From positions 1 through 20,567 of IMG/VR virus record IMGVR_UViG_3300001680_000259: DNA of 20,567 nt, one strand, 5' to 3'. Source of the stretch: a virus. Positions within the stretch are counted from its first letter, which is position 1; each line of letters begins with the position of its first letter. Below are positions 15,560 through 20,567 of the stretch, piece by piece. A program made the position numbers and the translations under genes. The notes under the pieces were generated by a model that saw nothing but the letters and a program-made list of their open reading frames with translations, did no database searches and was not told where the DNA came from.

Positions 15560-16861
15560 TTACTCTCCTAATAATGTAAAGACATCTACACCATGACCAC
15601 AATCTTTGTCGTATTGGTTCGCTATCCCTACTGCTTGTTCTGCACTAGCACCCATTGCTAATGCACCGTAGGCAATATCTTGCCCACTTCCAAAAGCACA
15701 AGCCTTACGCCCATGCTCAATAGGTATTGGCGTTTGTTCATAACGCCTCAACCCATGTTCGTCTACCACTATAAAATGACACCAGTTATTACCCTTCTGT
15801 ATCTCGGGGAAGTCCTCTGACTTTTCACCTGCCTTGTACCACTCTCGCATTGCTAGTATGCACCCAAGTGTACCAGTGCCAGTTAATAGTACATCTTTAT
15901 ACAGCCATGCTTTTTCAACACAGTGGTGTATGTTCCCACTACTAGCGGCTTTGTCAGTAGCAAGAGTCATACCGTCCCAAACTACTACACTCATAAGTTC
16001 AACACTATATGTAGTACAGATTCTATCTGTTTCCCTGATAACGTCATTAGGTTTAGGTCTTGCCCAAGTCCATGTGTAATCTGGTCTATAACTCTTGGTG
16101 ATACCTAACAATAATTCTTTAGGGAATTTGTTATCTCTAATGCTTTCAAACAACAGTGCCCTATGCTCATCATGTGACCAGTCTGGTCTGTCATAGTATC
16201 CATGACTACCTTCCTTCTGTATTGTGTCAGAAAAACCCTCAAAGATATTCATCTTGGCTCTAACTTTAATACCTTTCTTGAACTCACGTAATGCTCTCAA
16301 CCAATGAAGTCGTTTCTCTGGGATAGATATAAGTTTGTCATCTGGTCTACGGTTAAGACACTCACCCGTTGCTAAGTCAAAGGTTATCCCTTGGAAGTAT
16401 TCGGGTGCATCTTTCTTTAACCATGCCCACCAGTCTATATGATGCCAATTACTAGGGTTGCCATTACTAGTATCAACAGCGTTTTTAATTACTTGTTCAT
16501 TGTGTGCCAGTCGATACCTACCCTTAGCAATCCTAAGTATAGTGAGGGGCATTGCTCTATGTAATGAACTAGATAGGGTGTTAGAACTACTCCATACTTC
16601 CTCACTAGTAGCAGTGAATACTACTGTGTTGTTAGGCTTAAACCTACACAGTTCAGTGTTCCAGCACTTAACATAGTAGTCCTCACCATCTTTATGTATC
16701 CTTGCCCAAGTACGCAGTGGCTTACCCTTATCGGGAAACCTTGCACGTTCATAATATGCCTTAACACTTTTATAGTCTGTTACTGTTGCTTCTCTTAACC
16801 AATGTGCCACACCATCTCCTTTGCGTTCTTGCTCACTGTATTGTCCTATGTATGTACCCAT
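15560..16861 (-). CDS. Unknown phage domain fused to HslV/proteasome-like Ntn hydrolase
   Basis: A 433-residue chain from the ATG at 16861 (GGGAGGAT upstream). Residues 1-289 are an aromatic-rich domain I do not recognise by function (KGKPLRTWARIHKDG, CLNRRPDDK, SIPEKRLHWLRALREFKKGIK). Residues 290-433 match phage HslV-like proteins of the proteasome beta-subunit fold: MSVVVWDGMTLATDK, where S291 would be the N-terminal nucleophile, D303 and K317 fit the catalytic Asp and Lys, and AFGSGQDIAYGALAMGASAEQAV is the conserved GSG segment. In the normal enzyme the nucleophile must be at the chain start. Here it follows an internal Met, so activity needs self-cleavage, internal initiation at the ATG at 15994 (no ribosome site seen), or a two-gene arrangement hidden by an indel: the ATG sits in TTATGA, which carries a +1 frame stop. 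It lies in the same operon as DUF2201/VWA and DUF3150-like genes. Confidence 0.75.
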   Translation of the reverse strand: MGTYIGQYSEQERKGDGVAHWLREATVTDYKSVKAYYERARFPDKGKPLRTWARIHKDGEDYYVKCWNTELCRFKPNNTVVFTATSEEVWSSSNTLSSSLHRAMPLTILRIAKGRYRLAHNEQVIKNAVDTSNGNPSNWHHIDWWAWLKKDAPEYFQGITFDLATGECLNRRPDDKLISIPEKRLHWLRALREFKKGIKVRAKMNIFEGFSDTIQKEGSHGYYDRPDWSHDEHRALLFESIRDNKFPKELLLGITKSYRPDYTWTWARPKPNDVIRETDRICTTYSVELMSVVVWDGMTLATDKAASSGNIHHCVEKAWLYKDVLLTGTGTLGCILAMREWYKAGEKSEDFPEIQKGNNWCHFIVVDEHGLRRYEQTPIPIEHGRKACAFGSGQDIAYGALAMGASAEQAVGIANQYDKDCGHGVDVFTLLGE

Positions 16862-16870
16862 ATATCCTCC

Positions 16871-17533
16871 CTATCGTATTAGTTTATTTAATGTTACTGC
16901 GGCTGTTAGGCTATCAACATCAAGGTCGCCTAGTTCTTTAGCATCACCTCGCTTACGGTTAGTAATTTTCAAGTGTCGTTCCTTGTACTCCTCTGGTATC
17001 AAGTCCCATAGTGCAGGGAATACCTTGAGTGCTGGGCCGAGTGTAGAGTATGTGTTCATTATCTGCTTGACACCTCGGGTAAACTTATCACGTTTATCCA
17101 TGATAACTGTCTGTGCTTCACGCCATACCTTGTACTCACCTTGAATTGTAGCAAACCTAGGTAGTCCGTACATTAAGGTTAACCCTCTCCAAGAGTTATA
17201 GAAGTCATCAAAGTCATCACCGTCTGGTGTACGGTGAGGGGAAGTGAAGTTAAATACTAAGCCGTCATCTGCCTTCCAAAATCTATCGTACTCACCTTGA
17301 GGTAAGTTTTTAAATCCTCTGAATGTTATTTGTTGAGTTGTACCCATGAAGTTCTTAGGTAAAGCATTCATCTTATCTCTAATATCTTTATCAAACATTA
17401 GGTTGTATAGATACTCTGCATTCCACGTTGATGGAATATCTGCCTTTGCTTTATCAAGTTCTTTATCAAACATTTTCCTTGCCTTTTTGTTAATTTCATC
17501 TTTTAGTTTGTCACTAAATCTTACTGTTGCCAT
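16871..17533 (-). CDS. Phage protein of unknown function (PALKVFPALWDLIPEE type)
   Basis: Two hundred twenty residues from the ATG at 17533 with TAGGAGAG upstream; 17 bases separate it from the VWA gene and 9 from the HslV fusion. The N-terminus is a basic helix (RFSDKLKDEINKKARKMFDKEL). Further on are MNALPKNFMG, RDKFTRGVKQIMNTYSTLG and the striking PALKVFPALWDLIPEEYKERH. From memory such proteins recur in phage early regions and carry no functional name. There is no signal peptide, membrane segment or catalytic motif. Its fixed place between the VWA-metallopeptidase and the HslV-like gene suggests a link with that module. Confidence 0.75.
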   Translation of the reverse strand: MATVRFSDKLKDEINKKARKMFDKELDKAKADIPSTWNAEYLYNLMFDKDIRDKMNALPKNFMGTTQQITFRGFKNLPQGEYDRFWKADDGLVFNFTSPHRTPDGDDFDDFYNSWRGLTLMYGLPRFATIQGEYKVWREAQTVIMDKRDKFTRGVKQIMNTYSTLGPALKVFPALWDLIPEEYKERHLKITNRKRGDAKELGDLDVDSLTAAVTLNKLIR

Positions 17534-17550
17534 GCTACTCTCCTATTATA

Positions 17551-18642
17551 TTAATCATTCATCACCACTACTTCACCGAATGGTGCACTCGTACTACTAC
17601 TATCAGTAGTTACCCACAGTGTCGGGTAAGGTGGCTCATTACCGAAGTCATTGCAGTATAAGTCTGTCAGTACAACACAGGCTACTGGTTCTATATCATG
17701 CTCAGTTATGTACTCAAAGATAGGACTGAATGCAGTTCCACCTCCACCATGAGGTTCAATGTGTAGTTCCTCATCTCTCGTAAACTTATCGTAGTGTGAT
17801 ACTTCAGTATCAAAGTACACTACATGAATAGCACTCGGGTTACTGTCCTCTTTAATGGTCAGTACCTCTGCTGAAAACTGGTCTATTTCTTCTTGCCCGA
17901 TAGAGCCAGAACAATCCACTGCTACAACAAGTTCACCCATGGCTTCACCACTGGTACTTGGTAGGTACATACCTTGTGCTAGAAAGCGTCTGTTAGGTCT
18001 TGCCCAAGAGCGAGTGTCGTCTTTACATTTCTCTACGAACCGTTGCAATACTTCACGCCAGTCCACCTTGGGTTGCAGTACAGTACCAACAAAGCGTTTA
18101 AGTCCTTCACTCATCTTGCCCATCATCTTCGCGGCTTGGGCTGCTTGGGCTACCTTGACTTTCCACTCTGCCGATTGTTGTTCTATCTCAGCAGGTGAAC
18201 CATCAGAACCTATTCCGTTCGTTCCGTTATCACTCTCAGTGGGCAGTATCTTATAGATACCATCTGTTGTACCGTTGCCATGATTCCATATATCTCGGTC
18301 ATAGAGTCCACCATGTGGTATCTTGCCAATGCTCTCATCTACTAGTAGTTGGTTGATGATGTAGTCCCCTGCTTGATTCCACTTACGCATATTTCTTTCA
18401 TTGCGTCTGAAGTTATGCTCTAACATGGGGTGCATACACTCATGGGCTACAAGGAACTTGAGTTCCTCATCGCTTAACTTCTCACAGAAGTCGGGGTTAA
18501 ACTTCACCATCTTACCGTTAGTCGCGGCAGTAGGCACTGAACTGTCTATCTTAAACGGCATGTTCAATGCTATGTTCCCAATGAATGGGTGTTCAAGGAC
18601 TAAGGAAGTCTTTGCTTTACTAAGTCTTTTTTCTATCTCCAT
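17551..18642 (-). CDS. DUF2201-type putative metallopeptidase with VWA-like domain
   Basis: The ATG at 18642 is chosen because GAGGAGA lies seven bases upstream; a GTG at 18660 would place that ribosome site inside the gene. The product has 363 residues. The N-terminal metallopeptidase domain has VAHECMHPMLEH (H67, E68, H71) and downstream WNQAGDYIIN (D93), the pattern of DUF2201 N-terminal proteins. A linker rich in Asn, Gly, Ser and Gln (132-175) leads to a von Willebrand A-like domain, ELVVAVDCSGSIG, with the MIDAS motif D243, S245, S247 and later VVLTDLYCND. Family members usually sit next to a MoxR-type AAA ATPase, which is thought to use the VWA protein to handle targets. Such an ATPase is not inside this window but would be expected right of the DUF3150-like gene. 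Target unknown. Confidence 0.9.
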   Translation of the reverse strand: MEIEKRLSKAKTSLVLEHPFIGNIALNMPFKIDSSVPTAATNGKMVKFNPDFCEKLSDEELKFLVAHECMHPMLEHNFRRNERNMRKWNQAGDYIINQLLVDESIGKIPHGGLYDRDIWNHGNGTTDGIYKILPTESDNGTNGIGSDGSPAEIEQQSAEWKVKVAQAAQAAKMMGKMSEGLKRFVGTVLQPKVDWREVLQRFVEKCKDDTRSWARPNRRFLAQGMYLPSTSGEAMGELVVAVDCSGSIGQEEIDQFSAEVLTIKEDSNPSAIHVVYFDTEVSHYDKFTRDEELHIEPHGGGGTAFSPIFEYITEHDIEPVACVVLTDLYCNDFGNEPPYPTLWVTTDSSSTSAPFGEVVVMND

Positions 18643-18838
18643 TATGTTTCTCCTCTTCACGGATTTGTTTAATACAATGCTCTATGTTCATAAGTGACGC
18701 CATTAGTATTGACTTCGGCATATGAACAAGTAGCGTTTCAATGAGCATACCAGTCTGCATCTCATGCATGTTGTCGTACCATACAGTTAACGCAGTAGGG
18801 AACTCAGTCTTTAGTTTTTTTAGTTCTAGGTCTGTCAT
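18620..18838 (-). CDS. Small hypothetical protein
   Basis: Seventy-two residues from the ATG at 18838 to a TAG at 18620-18622. It overlaps the start of the VWA gene by 23 bases and the end of the upstream membrane-protein gene by 35 bases. The ribosome site (GAGAAAG, about ten bases upstream) is weak, so translation is probably coupled to the gene before. The sequence is helical (LELKKLKTEFPTAL, then a Met-rich MQTGMLIETLLVHM, then LMNIEHCIKQIREEE) with a charged end. No family or catalytic motif is recognised. Confidence 0.65.
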   Translation of the reverse strand: MTDLELKKLKTEFPTALTVWYDNMHEMQTGMLIETLLVHMPKSILMASLMNIEHCIKQIREEEKHNGDRKKT

Positions 18839-18950
18839 TATTAATTACTTTCTCATTAAAGTCACACATCTGTATCAGCAACCACCCATACACAAGTATC
18901 CCTATACCTATCAATGCCTCAATTATATCAACCTTTGTTAACCATTCCAT
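18804..18950 (-). CDS. Small single-helix membrane protein
   Basis: Forty-eight residues from the ATG at 18950, chosen for its GGAGGG ribosome site; a longer reading from 18992 would place this site inside the gene. Residues about 9-28 (IIEALIGIGILVYGWLLIQM) form one transmembrane helix. The tail after it is polar and basic (RPRTKKTKD), so it should sit on the cytoplasmic side, with the N-terminus outside. It could be a small inner-membrane effector, for example for superinfection exclusion or host takeover. It is placed away from any lysis genes, so a holin call is not supported. Confidence 0.7.
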   Translation of the reverse strand: MEWLTKVDIIEALIGIGILVYGWLLIQMCDFNEKVINNDRPRTKKTKD

Positions 18951-19197
18951 TTTTACCCTCCACGAGTAGTTCATCACACATCTGTATCGCACTGTCTGAT
19001 ACAGCCCATGCCGTAGAGTTTGTGTCCTTAGTATGTCTACGGATTTGTTCTAATAAAGTCTTAATACCTTCTACCTTGCACTTACAATCAGCCATGGTGT
19101 GGTAGCCACCAGTCTGTGGGTTAATACCCTTTGCTAGTTCTCGCCTATTGTCTTTGTCAATCGCTATGTCCATCAGATTTTCATCTGTCTTATCCAT
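18928..19197 (-). CDS. Small hypothetical protein, 89 residues
   Basis: The ATG at 19197 has AAGGAGAG eight bases upstream and overlaps the previous stop by 8 bases; the TGA at 18928-18930 lies 23 bases inside the membrane-protein gene. The protein has MDKTDENLMDIAIDKDNRREL, then TGGYHTMADCKCKVEGIKTLLEQIRRHTKD and a helical end. Two close cysteines (CKC) and one later (MCDEL) are present, but no clear metal site. No family recognised; likely a host-takeover or regulatory small early protein. Confidence 0.7.
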   Translation of the reverse strand: MDKTDENLMDIAIDKDNRRELAKGINPQTGGYHTMADCKCKVEGIKTLLEQIRRHTKDTNSTAWAVSDSAIQMCDELLVEGKNGMVNKG

Positions 19198-19387
19198 GAT
19201 GCTCTCCTTCTTTAAATGGTAGTGGTGTACCCGTATCGGTAACAAACTCCCTACCTATGTGGTAATCTTCACCCATTCTAGCGACTGCTTCCATCGCTTG
19301 TTCTTCGTCATAGAAGTTGTGAAATGTTAAGCCCGTTGTTGAGTTAATTACGAAGTATCTAACTCGTGGTAATTCGTTATCTGTCAT
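19190..19387 (-). CDS. Small hypothetical protein, 65 residues
   Basis: Starts at the ATG at 19387, with GAGGA about eight bases upstream, and overlaps the upstream TGA as ATGA. The chain (RVRYFVINSTTGLTFHNFYDEEQAMEAVARMG...) reads like a small alpha/beta domain in which a beta strand with a 'residue-by-residue' aromatic pattern is followed by a helix (DEEQAMEAVARMG). No catalytic motif is seen. The function is unknown. Confidence 0.7.
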   Translation of the reverse strand: MTDNELPRVRYFVINSTTGLTFHNFYDEEQAMEAVARMGEDYHIGREFVTDTGTPLPFKEGEHHG

Positions 19388-19590
19388 TTAATGTCCTCAT
19401 CAACAGTCTTAATAATCATATACACAGCATCATCGAGTTCATCTTTGTATGTTGTGTTAAGTAGTGCAACGGCTTCAAGCCATCGCTTTCTATTATCTGT
19501 ACTATCCTTACGTCTTGTTGCCCCAAGGTAATCCTCGTATGTCCAAGGTCGTGGTGTGTATTCTCTAAGTAATGGTGTTAGTGCCATCAT
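19384..19590 (-). CDS. Small hypothetical protein, 68 residues
   Basis: Two ATG codons in a row (19590 and 19587) follow a GAGGA ribosome site; either could start the gene. It ends in a TGA overlapping the next ATG. The product (LREYTPRPWTYEDYLGATRRKD, then RKRWLEAVALLNTTYKDELDDAVYMIIKTVDED) is acidic at the end and probably helical. No known domain. It is the first of five tiny overlapping genes that run into the VWA gene. Confidence 0.7.
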   Translation of the reverse strand: MMALTPLLREYTPRPWTYEDYLGATRRKDSTDNRKRWLEAVALLNTTYKDELDDAVYMIIKTVDEDIK

Positions 19591-19728
19591 GCTATCCTCA
19601 ATAGTTAATTAGGTGGTTACATACATACACGACAGTAACCGTTGCCGTCTTAATAACCTCATCAGCCACAGAAGTAGTATCATGGGGATGGTTGATGAGT
19701 GAGTTGGTATGTTCATCTCTTGTAGGAA

Positions 19729-20567
19729 TTACCCCATGAAAGCCTTCATTCTTTCCATTATATCTTTTGCTTCCTTACCTTTATCCTCCCTTAGCACTGG
19801 GTTGTTCCTCAATGCATCAGGGTGCATCAGCAGTGAACCCTCAACTTGTTGTCGTAAAGACTCAAGGTTAGGGTCATCAGCAAAGTTAAGGCGTGGCAAT
19901 AAAGCACACAACTCCCTTGTATTCTCAACCATTGTATCTCTGAAGATTGCCTTAGGGTCTGCTAATTTCTCACTCATATGTTTCACTCTATCATACAGTC
20001 TTTGCCAGATGTCTGCCATAGCCATTTCACTCGCCTCAGTAATACGCTTCTCAACATCTTGCTGTATGCTAGTTAGTTCCTCAGCGTTGATAGCAACACG
20101 GAAGTCATCACTAGGAACGGGGAATACTGCAATATCTATATTAAACTTCTCGTGTATACTATCGTCAGCAGGGTAGTCGTTCTCGTTATACAGCCCGTTA
20201 GGTAATAGTCTCTTGGCGTCCTCCTTTAGTCTAATATAATTATCAAGGAATGCATCAACAAGCAACTGCCACTCTGCTTTCTCTTTACGGAACTCCGTCA
20301 TAAACTCCAAGTAGTTTGCAGATGGTAACATCTGAGTTCCTTCAATACCCCATGGTAATGTGTTGGTGTAATACTTCTGTCGGATTGCTGTCGCTTTCTT
20401 ATGCACACTATCAAGGTAGTCATTCATAGGCAGTAGGCTCTTGTTGAACCTCCCAGCACCCATTGATGCACCATGTTGTGTCAATATCTCCTTGGTTACT
20501 TTACGGTCATACTTCCTTGCCGACCATTGACTGATACTAAGTTGTACCAGCAGTGCTTTATCTGTTA
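19729..20567 (-). CDS. DUF3150-like protein, 5' end cut by window edge
   Basis: The frame is open from the right edge (first full codon at 20565) to the TAA at 19729; the TTG at 20484 is an internal codon, since the 27 codons before it are open and read like the same protein (ALLVQLSISQWSARKYDRK). About 279 residues are visible. The early LSISQWSARK and the later helical part (FMTEFRKEKAEWQLLVDAFLDNYIRLKEDA), and the AINAEELTSIQQDVEKRITEA region, resemble DUF3150 proteins, which are found beside MoxR-type AAA ATPases and DUF2201/VWA proteins in phages and bacteria. No catalytic motif is seen. It probably works as a partner of the VWA metallopeptidase further along the operon. The family call is from memory and should be treated as probable. 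Confidence 0.65.
   Translation of the reverse strand, partial: TDKALLVQLSISQWSARKYDRKVTKEILTQHGASMGAGRFNKSLLPMNDYLDSVHKKATAIRQKYYTNTLPWGIEGTQMLPSANYLEFMTEFRKEKAEWQLLVDAFLDNYIRLKEDAKRLLPNGLYNENDYPADDSIHEKFNIDIAVFPVPSDDFRVAINAEELTSIQQDVEKRITEASEMAMADIWQRLYDRVKHMSEKLADPKAIFRDTMVENTRELCALLPRLNFADDPNLESLRQQVEGSLLMHPDALRNNPVLREDKGKEAKDIMERMKAFMG

Noticed and set aside
18804-18950. Small membrane protein as a holin or spanin
   Set aside because: One helix with a basic tail is not enough, and no endolysin or other lysis gene is nearby.
19598-19774. Open frame on the - strand reading HGVIPTRDEHTNSL...VVYVCNHLINY between the DUF3150-like gene and the 68-residue gene
   Set aside because: It looks protein-like and its TGA overlaps the next ribosome site, but it has no ATG or TTG and its only GTG has no Shine-Dalgarno sequence. 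A second small frame here (ATG at 19716, 35 codons) also lacks a ribosome site.

Overview
The window looks like part of a tailed double-stranded DNA bacteriophage genome (Caudoviricetes). One very large virion-type gene reads rightward (positions 2-5899), and about 20 tightly packed genes read leftward (20567 to 5900). Genes overlap by a few bases or are separated by a few bases, almost all have good Shine-Dalgarno sequences, and there is no rRNA, tRNA or chromosomal housekeeping gene. The proteins are typical of phage replication. All three stop codons are used normally. The one clear promoter is a perfect bacterial sigma-70 type, so the host is a bacterium using normal RNA polymerase; the host itself cannot be named from the sequence.

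Left block, + strand: one open frame runs off the left edge. It encodes a polyvalent, probably injected virion protein of more than 1,960 residues, with a lysine-rich repeat region, a zincin-like HExxxH metallopeptidase motif and a C-terminal region with the 'RLGFGDLFP' type motif of phage polyvalent proteins.

Replication block, - strand, read from right to left: a small HTH protein, family A DNA polymerase, another HTH-like protein, a Cas4/RecB-type nuclease with Fe-S cysteines, a perfect promoter, a 41-codon cysteine-rich ORF overlapping a VRR-NUC nuclease, an SNF2-type helicase, a conserved phage protein, a probable ssDNA-binding protein, an Xre-type HTH regulator, an intrinsic terminator, and a primase-polymerase/helicase whose C-terminal third is in another reading frame.

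Right block, - strand, transcribed upstream of the polymerase: a DUF3150-like protein (cut by the right edge), five tiny overlapping genes including a one-helix membrane protein, a DUF2201-type metallopeptidase with a VWA domain, an unknown 220-residue protein, and an HslV/proteasome-like Ntn hydrolase fused behind a 289-residue domain. The VWA and DUF3150 genes suggest that a MoxR-type AAA ATPase lies just beyond the right edge; together with the HslV-like enzyme this would be a phage-encoded remodelling and proteolysis module expressed with the replication genes.

The points most worth checking are: the split primase-helicase; the 41-codon ORF, which sits directly behind the promoter and carries a GGGAAAA -1 slippery heptamer in the correct frame to enter the VRR-NUC gene; the HslV-like domain fused inside a longer chain; and the co-occurrence of MoxR-partner genes with a protease. 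Three unusual frame relationships in one window also raise the possibility of small sequence errors, and this is stated in each case.
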